Shown piece by piece: positions 47,498 through 57,831 of a stretch of DNA of 64,000 nt. A model generated the notes under the pieces. It saw only the letters and a list, made by a program, of their open reading frames with translations, had not been told where the DNA came from and did not search any database. The stretch's first letter is position 1, and every line of letters starts with the position of its first letter. The translations under genes and the position numbers were made by a program. Source of the stretch: Tolypeutes matacus (taxonomy: Eukaryota; Chordata; Mammalia; Cingulata; Chlamyphoridae); NCBI GenBank assembly GCA_026826555.1, contig JAKSZT010017954.1, positions 8,071,514 through 8,135,513 of the forward strand, read 5' to 3'.

Positions 47498-47648
47498 AAG
47501 AGAAACAAAAAAAAGAAAGAAAGAAAAGGAAAGAGAAACAGGAAATAAAGGGGAAAAGGAGAGAAGCGGGGAGGGGAAGGGAGGGAAGAGGAGAGGAGAA
47601 GAGAGGGGAGGGGAGGAGAGGGAAGGGAGGGAAAAAAAAAAGAAAAAC
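47498..47648. repeat. Purine-rich tract (plus strand) just upstream of the CALN1 exon
   Basis: About 150 nearly pure A/G bases are present (AAAGAAAGAAAAGG, then GGGGAGGGGAAGGGAGGG). In the CALN1 sense direction it is a pyrimidine tract some 120-270 bp before the acceptor. Low complexity; it gives spurious lysine- or serine/proline-rich frames. Confidence 0.92.
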
Positions 47649-48645
47649 AGCTTTGGAAAGAGGAGGTAACTGGCTGTGAACATCCTAAAACACTGTAATA
47701 GGCTCACTATTAGACAGTGGTCTCAGCAGAGAATCACGTGACACATGGACACTTTTGGAGCAAGGTTGAGGGTCAAGTTTCAGCTGTGAGAAGAAACTGG
47801 AGGAAAAAGACTATGAGATTCCCCTTGCAGACTAATATTTCAGCTCCCTGCTGCTGCAGGAGCTGTGCAGAAAGCTTTTTCAACCTCATAGGAGGACAGG
47901 AGTAAAGTATCCTGCTGTTTTTATTTCATTCCTCTAATTTACAGTTGTTTTATGGCTATAAACAACCTCAGATCAATAAGAGTGTCATAAAAGCCAAAAG
48001 GCAGCTTTAATCACTTTCTCTTAGGGATGGCAGAGAACTTGACTTTGCTATCAATAAGGCCCATTTTACTTGGCAGGTGTTCTCCCATTCTTTTTACCCC
48101 AAACCAGAATTGCTCTGAATTCCACCCAGAGTCTCAACTCCAGACCCATGTGGCCTGTCAGTCCTGGGTTGGCTGAGCATTTCCTAACAAGTTGCAGTGC
48201 CATGGGGCCAGGCATGGGGAGTTTGAGATCATGGTCTGAGAAGGAGAGGCTGGTCGGTGATATCTGAGCACCAGATCTAGCCCAACTTTGACTTTTCATC
48301 AATAATCCAGTTCAGCATAAGCCCAGGTAGAGAAGCTACCATCATCCATCTTGCCATTCAACAAGCATTGACTATGTTACATGAGGAGCCCAGTATTAAG
48401 TATCACCAAGAAATAAAAATGATTTGCTAGGCATGGTGGTTCTTCCAGAACCCTATACTCTAATCGATGGAAGAGACACACAGAGATGTTCAGTAACTCT
48501 TCAAACCAATAATACAAGACCCCTGGCCTCAACCCAAGGTCTAGCCTTATTTCTTACAACGTCTCTAAATATGTGAATATGCTCCCACCAAGTACCCTGA
48601 GCTACATGCATACCAGTTCCCAAACAAGCTTTGCCCTTTCAGGCA
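47649..48645. other. CALN1 intron; possible L2-like scrap at 48350-48480
   Basis: AACAAGCATTGACTATGTTA with 'gaacccagtattaa'-like text resembles an L2 3' fragment, weakly. No exons. Confidence 0.4.
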
Positions 48646-49070
48646 TGTATCAGTTTCCTGCAGCTGCTATAACAAATGGCTGCAAACTGTGTGCCTGAAA
48701 ATAAGAGAAATCTATTCTCTCACAGTTCTGGAGGCCAGAAACCAGTAATTGGTTCCACCGGGCTGAAATCAAGGTGCCAGCAGAGCTGCACTTCCCCCTC
48801 CGGGGGCTCTAGGGGAGAATCTGTTGTTTGCCTTGGTGGCTGCTGGTACTCCTTGGCTGGTGGCCACATCATCCCATCTCTGCTTCCATCTCCACATGGC
48901 CTTTGACTCTGTCTTACCAGGACACTTGTGAAGGCAGTTAGAGCCCACCTGGATCATCTCAAGATCCCTAACTTCTTCACATCTGCAAAGACCCTGTTTC
49001 CAAGGTAACATTCCCCAGTCCCAGGGATCAGGACCTGGTATCTTTGGGAGTCTTTATGCAGCCCACTACA
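48646..49070 (-). mobile_element. MLT1-type MaLR LTR, antisense
   Basis: The plus strand begins TGTATCAGTTTCCTGCAGCT and continues with CTCACAGTTCTGGAGGCCAG, a segment coding 'ctctaggggagaatctg', 'ccttggctggtggccacatc' and 'tcttcacatctgcaaagacc', ending GCCCACTACA. This is the well-known antisense MLT1 LTR order shared by placental mammals. I did not find a matching 5-bp duplication, as expected at this age. Confidence 0.9.
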
Positions 49071-52000
49071 CTAGCCATGCTGGGGCTCCTACCTGAAATA
49101 CTTTCTCATCCTCTTAAACTGCCCAAATCATATCAGTCCTTCACAGACAAGCCAAGGAACATGGATTCCACAAAGATGCCTTAGTCCACCACAGCCAGAG
49201 ATGTCTCCCTCTTTGCTGACCATTCAGTCCTCATTCCCTCCTCTCACGTGGCACCTAGCATGTGCCATCTTGAACTACAATGACTGGCATATCAATCCTG
49301 GCTTCTCTACTGAGCTAGCTGTAAGCTCCTCAGACATTTCATTCCTCTTCATATGCTCCCCACCCACACCCCAAAGGAGGCGCTAGAGACATGGTTGTTG
49401 AATGGTTGTGGGGTCTGAATAGCTAAGGGTCATATGCTCCTAGCAAATGCAGCATCAATACTAACTCAGCCCGCTGAGTGCTTTTCTTGAATGAATGTGG
49501 GCTTCAGCAGAGAGACCGGCCTGTGAGTCGGGACCCGTGGCTTCTGGCCAGGTGTAATAGCTAATTAGCTCTCCAGCCAAACCCGGAGGCCTCAGTTTGC
49601 TCATGTGTAAAACGAGCTGGGTTGGCTGCAAGGATTCCTAAGATCCTTTCCAGCTTTCCTGTCTGCGGGTCCGTGGGCATCGTTAAAGCGTTTAAGAGAA
49701 CAGGAAGCCTGGGTTCTCTTGGACACCTTATTAATATGCTGTTCAAACTTCCCTCTTTTTCCCACTGATGATCTAGAAACAAATTTCAGTCCAGTCCAAA
49801 TTTGGAATCAAGGGGTCTGTCTGCAGTTTTAGGTTTTTCCCATCAAGCTGAACTACAGCAGCTGTTTGTTTTCCTTGCAAGTGCCAGGTGGTCTGAAAAG
49901 GGGCACGTGGTGCTTGAGGACACTGGAGCGACGGTCGCATCCTCACGTGGCCTGGGCCAAGCTCCCCAGATGCCCACAATGAGGGGGTGCAGAGGCGGGT
50001 GTCCCAAAGTGGTGGGTCAGCCCACGAGGTGTCCACCCCGGCCCTGCCCCGTGAACCTGGGCAGGTTCCTTTCTCAGCCTCACTCTCCCTGAAGAATGGG
50101 TCGGGTCGGACCTCCTTCCAGCCTCTGTGGTAGGGTTTTACATCGTGGCTGGCACATGCCATGCAACAGTGGGAAATGCCAGGTGAGGCCCGGGTCCCTG
50201 CCTGGGGTCCCTGGACAGCTAGCTGCAGGCTGGGCCCCCACCTCCCTTGTTCTCTGGTCCATGCTTTTTGCAGGGTAGCACCTTCGCTTCCCATCCCTTC
50301 CAACTCCATCCTGAGCTCTCTAGGCTGTTGATATGACCCTGGTGGCGGGGGCTCCTCTGTCCACAGGGCCCAGCCTCCTTCCTGTGGTCCCCCTGCAGGT
50401 CCCAGATGTTACCAGTGGACTTCAGCCTGTATCCTTCTGCTGGACACTCCTGAGAGGCCTTGCTGGGGCCGGGGGGGTGGGCGGGGAGGGCTTGATAATA
50501 CGACTGGGAGAAGACAGCCTTGGTGGCTCTGCTCCCCTACTCCCACCTCTGCCCCAGCCCCAGCCCAGCTGCCTTGCCCCTGGGCTCTTGGATATGGCCT
50601 TTCAACGGGGGTCACCCACAGACTCCCCCACTGTGAAGGCCCATGGGCCTGTGAGGCCCCTGACCCACAGGATTTGTCACCATCTGCAGTACAGAGCAGG
50701 CATGTACCAGCTCAGGGCTCTGCTGCAGGTGGCCCCTGGGTAAGTAGGACAAATCTGCCTGTCTCTGTTTGCATAGAATATCTGGTTCCCGGCTCCCACT
50801 TAGAGAATTTTGTGTGTGTCTGCAGAGGCAGACAAAGCTTACTAGCTTCATTTTTTTTCAAAATAGCAGACAGGAAAATAAATATACAAAACTAGAAATG
50901 CATAATGGGAGCCTCTGGAGATTTAATCTTTCTAGGGTAGGGAAAGCCCAGGCAAACCAGAGGCTTATTAGAAGGAAATGGGTCTTGCAGGCTGAGAGAG
51001 ACGTGTGATGTGAGCCTCGTTTTATTTTTAATAGCAGAACAGGGGGTGAGAAATATGCCCATAAAACCCACGGAGACATTGGAGCAGGCAGGCTTCCTCT
51101 GCCTCAGGCCCCAGCCACAGCCTGCTCGCAGCGTGCCAGTGGGCCCTGGCCAGTGTCCCGTCCTCGGGAAGTGGGGGCTCCAGATCAAGTTTTCAGGAAC
51201 AACCTAGTAAGGATGTATGCTTTCCACTGGGGTTGATTCCCTCTTTGGGCCAAAATCCCTTGTGCTTCAGAGTTCCGTGAGCATGCTGCACTTTTGGTTT
51301 CTAATTCAATTTTACCCATCAGTCTCACTCAACATGTACACCTGAGGCACTAGTATGGGAGTTCTCCCACCTCCAGGATGTCTTTGGGGGCCCCAAAAGG
51401 GTGTAATGGTGATAGGAGTCTGTCCAATCGTCATTGTGTGAGGTATGAAAAAAAGCATGGTAAGATGCATCTTCTGAAAGGAGGAATTCCTTGACTGCAT
51501 ATGGAATCTTCCAGAATCAAAGGCTGCATTCCCACAGGGATCCGTGCCTCTCCTCCCTAAGTGCCGCTGAGCCAAGCAAGGTTTTGGATAGAAATGATTC
51601 CTGTTTTAGGGGCCCACAGACTTACTTCTCATTGGGCCAATAATTCTTTTTTTTGAACATATCTGCAGCCACCACTGAGAACCAGGCCTCGACTCTGTGA
51701 TGTTCCTTAAGGAAACAACCAGTCCAGGGAGGAGCGACGACAGGGCATATGGCTACAAGACTGAACAGACTCACTTCTCAGGCCACTCAAATAAAGAGTG
51801 CTGCAGACCAAGGCCAGACACCAGCCAGAGTCAATATGCGTTGGCTAACGTTCTGACTGAGAAGAATCGGCTGAAATTTACAGTAATAATTTGCAATGTC
51901 AGATTAGTAAGGAAGCACAACAGTTGTTCCTATCTCAATCCCTGTGAGATGCGAAATCTGTTTATTCTCCAGGAATGTCTCGTTAGAAAGAATGTGGATT

Positions 52001-52689
52001 TTTAACTGCATAAAGCAATGGCTCTATTGGAGAAGAAGATGCATTCTGTTGATACACCTCATTGAGAAATTGCAAAACTGGAGCTAGATGCGGTTCAGCT
52101 AGGCTAGGCAAGGCAATTATTAAAAACTAATGCAAAGGCATCAGAAAATATAAGATTCAAACCTGCAGGTCTTTATTTAGAGGAAACAATAGAGCAGGGG
52201 CTGAGCCAACTGGCAAAAGAGATTTGGAAGGGAGTTCCGCCTTCTCGCAGGCAAAAGGTGACTATTCAGAGATGATTAATACAGCTATTCACACTTCAAA
52301 GAGTTGCTGTTTACCTATAATATGCCACATGCTGTGGTAGGACAGATAGAAGGCAAAAAGAAACTTTCCAGACTGTATCTGGAGCTACAGAGATGTGCGC
52401 AGAATTCATAAGAGAGAATGACAAGAGCAATAATAAAAGTCTAGACAAAAATCCACAGGAGTCCAAGTAAGGGATGGGCTAACTCTGAGGAAGGGTTGGG
52501 GGTGGGGGGTCCCACTTGAATCTTTTGAACCTGAAGGCCGTGGTGAGAAGGGAAAGGAGGCAGAGCAAGGAGAAGGGGAGAATGCCTCAGTACTGGCTTC
52601 ACAGTGGGTGGAGAGGTGATGGGAGATGAGGGGAAGGTGCCTTAGAGCGAGACTGCAAAGGACCTTCTCAGCCATCTGGGCTTGATCCT
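49071..52689. other. GC-richer intron; MIR-type remnant at about 49575-49670; no gene
   Basis: CCTCAGTTTGCTCATGTGTA, 'aaaacgagctgggttgg' and 'ctaagatcctttccagctttc' resemble a MIR3-type SINE in antisense. From 49770 to 51210 GC content is locally high and long but meaningless open frames occur on both strands (for example 50333-50743). They have no domains and no codon pattern I trust. The stretch 51700-52160 is repeat-free and AT-rich. Confidence 0.5.
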
Positions 52690-52912
52690 ACAGGCAGCAG
52701 CCTGTGCGCCAAATCCAGTCAGCCACCTCTTTTTGTAAATAAAGTTTTATTGGAGCGCAACCATGCCCACTCGTTTACATATTGTCTGTGGCTGCCTTTG
52801 GGCTACAACCATAGAATTAAGTCTTTGGGGAAGGGACCATTTGGTCCACAAAGCCTGAAATATATATTCCCTGGCCCTTTATGTTTTGAGTTTGCCAACC
52901 TGCTGTAGGCCA
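52690..52912 (+). mobile_element. hAT-type DNA transposon relic
   Basis: CGCCAAATCCAGTCAGCCAC, 'tttttgtaaataaagttttattgga', 'catgcccactcgtttacatattgtctgtggctgc', 'tttggtccacaaagcctgaaa' and 'gagtttgccaacctgctg' match a common mammalian Charlie/hAT non-autonomous element, whose consensus I recall as ending GTTTGCCAACCCCTG. Terminal bases are eroded. Confidence 0.85.
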
Positions 52913-53799
52913 CAGGAAGCTCCCAGTGGTTTCAAATTTTTAAAACTTTGGTTTTTAATTCAAAAATATTAAATGCCAAATTAAAATCTAAAGGGTTTAA
53001 GTTTTTTAAAATGAGCAGTGTGGCTAAGAATTGAGTGGCAAAGAGATGAGAGGCAGGGCCTCCATCAGGCGCTGTCACAAATGTTTAGCTCATAGGCCTG
53101 GAGCTGAGGACATGGAAGGAAGGAGATGGGTCCAAGAGACTTCCTGACCACACATGGTTGTACTCAGAAAGAGCTTAGGTGTGGGGGCAGAGGGGCTGAG
53201 ATTTCTAGTCAGTGTGATGGGCTAAGTAGTGATGACACTATATGGAAGAGAATTCAAGAAGTGCAGGCTCTGGAGGAGGGGAAGGGAAGTGGGGTTTTGG
53301 CCACATTGAGCACAGGACACCTGAGTGATCCCAGGTGAGAAGCAGGGAAAAGCTAGAGTTTGGAGAAAGGTGATGTGGAACGTACTATTAAAAGGAAAAA
53401 AGAGGGACAGAATGACAAGTGCATAGAAAATGCTGGCTCAATCCCAGTGCAGGTTTTAGTGTGACTGAGTTCCAATTCACTTATAATCAATCAGTCTGCA
53501 AATTAAATCAGTTACTAATTGGGTTCAGTAACTAGAGAACCCAGAGGTGAGAACTCAGAGGGGGACAGGGCCCTAAGGGTGAGAGAAATATGCTAGGAAG
53601 AGGAGGCTGAGGACTCAAGAGGAACTCAGAAGCTTTCCCACATTTAATAATGTAGTCAGGGACAAGTCACATAGATGGGAAAAGGGGGGGGAGGGGGAAA
53701 TGCACCATTACTCTGTATAATTCATTTATTTAACTTGGCTCTTTTTTTTATTGGCATGCTTTAAAAGGGTTAAGAGATCCTCACTCCTAAATTATTTGT
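52913..53799. other. CALN1 intron; nothing recognised
   Basis: A G-rich run lies at 53684-53697. No exons or named repeats. Confidence 0.5.
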
Positions 53800-55665
53800 T
53801 AATTGAGGTGTGACTAAGTACAAGTTGAGTACACAAAAATCAATGGTGTTTCTATTACACCAGCAAGGAACAATCCAAAAGGAAATCAAGAAAACAAGTC
53901 TGTTTACAATAGCAACTAAAAGAACAAACTCTAGGAATAAATTTAACCAAAGATGTAAAGGATTTATATGCAGAAAATGACAAATTGTTACTGAAAGAAA
54001 TGAAAGAAGTCCTAAATTAGTGGACAGATATTCTGTGCCCATGGGTTAGAAGAATTAATATCACTAAGATGTCAATACTACTCAAAGCAGTTTACAGATT
54101 TAACACAATCCCAATCAACATTCCAACAGCCTTCTTCGTAGAAATGGAAAAAGTTAATCACCAAATTCATATGGCAGGGCAAGTGACCCTAAATAGCCAA
54201 AAACTTGAAAAAGTTATAAGGAAGGTGGAAGACTCACACTTCCCAATTTCAAAACTTATTACAAAGCTATAGTAATCAAATCAGCATGGTACTGGCACAA
54301 GGACAGATATATAGACCAATGGAATTTAATTGATTTTTGACAAAGGGGCCAAGTTCATTCAATGGAGAAAGAATAGTCTCTTCAAAAAAATGGTGCTGGG
54401 AAAAGTGGATATCCATGGGCAAAAGAATGGAAGTAGATCCTTACCTCATACCATATACAAAAATTAATTGTAAATGGATCAATGACCTAAATAGAAGAGT
54501 TAAACTATAAAACTCTTAGAAGAAAACATAGGGAACTATCTTCAGGACCTAGTATTAGGCAAAGGATTTTTAGACTTTACAGCAAAAGCACAAGCAACAA
54601 CAACAAAAGTACATAAATTGGTCTATATCAAAATTAAAAATGTGTGTGAATCAAAGAACACTCCCAAGAAAGTGAAAAGGCAACCTGACATAATGTAAGA
54701 AAATATTTGGAAACCATATATCTGATAAGGGCTTAGAATCCAGAATATAATTTAAAAACAAACAAAACTCCTACAACTCAACAACAAAAAGACAAACAAT
54801 GCAAATAATAAAAGGGCAAGGTCTCAAATAGACATTTCTCCAAAGAAGTTATACAAATGACCAATCAACACATGAAAAGATGCTCAATGTCATTAGCCAT
54901 TAGGGAGATGCAAATCAAAACCACAATGAGATACCTCTTCACACCCACTAGAAAGACTAATACTATAAAAAAGAAAAAGAACCAGTGCTTGTGACGATGA
55001 GGAGAAATAGGAACCTTAGTACATTGTTGGTGAGAATGTAAAATGGTACAGCCACCATGAAATACAGTTTGGCGGTTCCTCAAAAAAGTTCAACATAAAA
55101 ATACCATGTAACCTGGCAATCCCACTTATAGGTATATACCCAAAAGAATTGAAAGCAGGGACTTGAACAGATACCTGTCAACAATGTTCATAACAGACTT
55201 ACAATAGCCAAAAAGTAGAAGTCACTCAAAGGTCCAGCAGCAGATGAATGAATAAACAAAATGAGGTATGTACATACATGGAGTATTACTCAACTGTAAA
55301 AATGAATGAAGCTCTGCCACATGCTACTACATGGATGTAGTAAAATAGTACAATAAGTACAATAAGTATAAGTAGTGAAATAAGTCAGGCATAAAGGAAC
55401 AGATATTGTATGATTCCATTTATATGAAATAGCTAGACTATATAAACTCATAGGGACAGGGGTAAGGGGAGGGAGAAAGGGGAATTATTGCATAATGGAT
55501 ATAGGATTTCTGCTTGGGCTAATGGGAAATTTCTGGTAATGGAATGTGGTGAGGGTTGTACAAGATTATGAATGATTAATCCCACTGAATTGTATGCTTG
55601 GGAGTGGTTGAAATGGAAAAGTTCATGTTGTATATATGTTCCCACAATTTATAAAATAGGGAGAG
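53800..55665 (+). mobile_element. LINE-1, sense, 5'-truncated (ORF2 3' part and 3'UTR)
   Basis: It starts in the reverse-transcriptase thumb (ACAAAAATCAATGGTGTTTC) and continues through 'tttaacacaatcccaatcaacattcc', 'ggtactggcacaaggacagatatatagaccaatgg', 'ctcaatgtcattagccattagggagatgcaaatc' and 'gtatgattccatttatatgaaatagc'. It ends near 55665 with an A-rich 3'UTR. The frame is broken repeatedly; the longest coherent piece is 54069-54272. Confidence 0.92.
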
Positions 55666-56829
55666 AGACTAAAGAGACAATAACAACTAAATGAAAAACA
55701 TGATTTGGGACTGAATCTAATAATGGAAGAGAAAATGCCTAAAAGGACATCATTATTATGACAAAACTGGAATACAGGCTCTAAGCTTTATATCAATGTT
55801 AAATTTCCTGAGCTTGATAACTACTTATGGTGATTACATAAGCAAATATCCTTTTTCTTAGCAAAAGCACGTGGAAATATTAAGTGTTCAAGGAGCACAA
55901 TGAATACAATCTACTCTCAAAGGTTTAGAAAAGAGATAGATGGATAAGTAGATGGATGGATGAGATAACGATATGGCAAACGTGGCAAAATGTTAAAAGT
56001 TGATGGATCTGGGTATCTGGGTGGGGTGTATGCTGGAGTTCTCTGTATGGTTTTGTCTAAATTTTGCAACTGTCCCATAAGTTTGAAATCATTTCAAAAT
56101 CTAAAGAATATAGGAAAATTGACATGTGACTAAATTCATTTCAAGGCATGTTCATTTGTTGTGCCTCTGCTACAGACTCAGACTCAAACACTAGAGTGAG
56201 ACCCAAAAGAGCCACCCCACGAAAAGATCCCAGCCCTGGGAGAGCTTCCCTTATTCATGTTTATTTATTTAATGCATTTATTTATTTGTCTGTTTAAATG
56301 GAGTCTTGTTTCACAAAGGACTTTAGGAGGCTTAAAATTTAGCTGGGGTGAAAAAGGCAATACACGTAGGAGTTAGAGGAGTTAAGAATGAAGTAGAAAA
56401 CACAGGGGGGAGGTAAGATTTAAGAGAGCCTAGAAAGAGGCTTGCAATTGGCAGCAACGCAGAAGAGAGGACATTCCCACAGAGGGCACAGCAAGGGTGA
56501 GGGAGGGGATAGAGGACTGAGCCGATGGGCTCTGAGCCCCATGGCCGAAGGAGAAGGCCCCTGTTGGGAGGCACCCTGCAGAAGGGCACAGCTGGCAATA
56601 GTGACTGTCCCTCTACGACGCGTAACTACAGGTGTCACTCAGTGACTATCACTGCAGCTGTGACCTATGATTAGAATCCAGTGTTCCACAGGGCTCCTTA
56701 AATGCTCAGCTGCTCTCTGTTTCCTGGCCCCAGACTCACCTTGGCCAACCCACCATCTTGCCAAAGGGCGAGTCACTGTTAACCCTGAGAAACAGGTGGG
56801 AGACTGTGTTGCAAAAATGGTTCAAAGGG
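55666..56829. other. CALN1 intron; nothing firm
   Basis: At about 55990-56105 'gtttgaaatcatttcaaaatctaaag' looks like the 3' end of some old interspersed repeat that I cannot name. No exons; open frames at 56332-56645 have no domain. Confidence 0.45.
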
Positions 56830-56915
56830 CCGCCATTTCGCGAACTAGCGCGGGAGCTAGCGGTAGCAGGAGCGAGCCGATTCTGACTACGTGTGACTGG
56901 GAAAGCGTAAGCGTG
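56830..56915. other. Short CpG-dense segment
   Basis: About eleven CpG dinucleotides occur in under 90 bp (GCCATTTCGCGAACTAGCGC, 'gagctagcggtagcaggagcgagccg'), against a CpG-poor background. It abuts the SINE at 56918. No exon signal. Confidence 0.7.
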
Positions 56916-56917
56916 GA

Positions 56918-57146
56918 GGCACTGGAAGCTGAAACCAGGACTTCCCACGTGAGAGTTGAGTGCCCAACTGCTTGGGCCACATCCGCTCCCTGCTCATTAT
57001 GTCTGCTTGTACGTCAGCTCATTGCATCAGCTTGTTGCATCAGCTCATTGCACCAGCTCATCTTCTTTAGGAGGCACCAGGAACCAAACCCAGGACCTCC
57101 TTTGTGGGAAAAAAGTGCCCAACTGCTTGAGCCACATCTGCTGCCT
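56918..57146 (-). repeat. Dimeric tRNA-derived SINE, DAS-SINE-like, antisense
   Basis: In sense the first unit starts GGCAGCAGATGTGGCTCAAG, an A-box-like start, and has a B-box-like GGGTTTGGTTCC (57080-57091), then CTGGTGCCTCC. A linker of repeated 'atgagctgatgca' units follows. A second copy of the head then starts GAGCGGATGTGGCCCAAGCA, with its own B-box-like segment ending near 56930. The head sequence is what I recall for xenarthran (armadillo) DAS-SINEs. RNA polymerase III promoter function of this copy is unlikely given its changes. Confidence 0.85.
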
Positions 57147-57149
57147 GTA

Positions 57150-57258
57150 ATTTAATTTTTACAACAATCCAATGCAGTAGTTACATTCTTACAAATCTCC
57201 TTTTACATATGAGGAAAATCAGACTTAGGTTCACAAAGCAGTCACAGAGCTGAGAACG
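57150..57258 (+). repeat. MIR SINE fragment
   Basis: The order 'caatccaatgcagtagttac', 'ttttacatatgaggaaaatc', 'ttcacaaagcagtcacagagctgag' fits MIR (TTTTACAGATGAGGAAACTG ... GTCACACAGCTAG). It lies just before the PIWIL4-like exon. Confidence 0.7.
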
Positions 57259-57274
57259 ACAATGAATATTGCAG

Positions 57275-57831
57275 ATTGCTTAAAAGTTTTCATGATCTGT
57301 ACTAAAACCCTAGCAAGGAGCACTTAAAAAGTGGTACAGTCACAACCATGCTTTGCCAGCACTTTGTGTACCGTGATGGTGTGGGGGATGGTCAGCTCAA
57401 AACACTGGTCGAGTATGAAGTTCCACAGCTGCTGAGCAGTGTGGCAGAGTCCAGCTCAAATGCCAGTGTGGTTCCCAGCTCCAGACTGTCCGTGGCTGTG
57501 GGCAGGAAGAAGCGCATGCCACAAGTCCTTACGGAAAGGAGTCGTGCTTTACAGAACCCCCCACTTGGCATTGTCGTGGACTCAGAGGCAACGCACCCTG
57601 GATGGCAATTACACTGAAAAATCAGTCACCAACACAGACAGTCACGGCTGCCTCGTGCCCACACTCGCTCTGCTTCCCTGCAGGTATGACTTTTACTTGA
57701 TCAGCCAGGCGGCCAGGGAGGGCTCTGTCAGCCCCTCCTACTACAACCTCATCTTTGACGACAATGGCCTCAAGCGGGACCACGTGCAGGGGCTGACCTT
57801 CACACTGTGCCACCTGTACTACAACTGGCAG
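57275..57831 (+). pseudogene. PIWIL4: PIWIL4-like fragment: two PIWI-domain exons, broken
   Basis: PIWI proteins bind piRNAs and silence transposons in the germ line. Exon A (57275-57604, after the acceptor TATTGCAG) reads DCLKVFM, has 19 extra bases, continues [15 protein letters not shown], lacks about 5 bases near 57362, then reads [20 protein letters not shown] and [12 protein letters not shown]. The D of YRDG is one of the DDH slicer residues. The last frame stays open through [17 protein letters not shown] 79-base gap (57605-57683) ends in a normal acceptor, CTTCCCTGCAG. Exon B (57684-57831) reads [20 protein letters not shown], then [10 protein letters not shown] and CHLYYNW, and stops at CAG/GTGCGC, a good donor. 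The donor of exon A is GC rather than GT. The SSVAESSS stretch and YDFYLISQ fit PIWIL4 best among paralogues as I recall them. The retained intron argues against a processed copy; the two indels make it a pseudogene. The exon with the final catalytic H is absent. Confidence 0.85.

Noticed and set aside
47472..47707. Lysine/glutamate-rich frame and its serine/proline-rich shadow
   Set aside because: Low-complexity purine tract, not a gene.
49773..50743. Long GC-rich open frames on both strands, including 178 and 136 residues
   Set aside because: High GC removes stop codons by chance; composition is proline/glycine-rich without domains, and frames overlap on both strands.
55990..56105. Possible DNA-transposon or LINE 3' end (GTTTGAAATCATTTCAAAAT)
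   Set aside because: Familiar-looking, but I could not assign a family or find boundaries.
56918..57146. Possible tRNA gene
   Set aside because: A- and B-box-like blocks belong to a dimeric SINE; no cloverleaf or anticodon arm can be folded.
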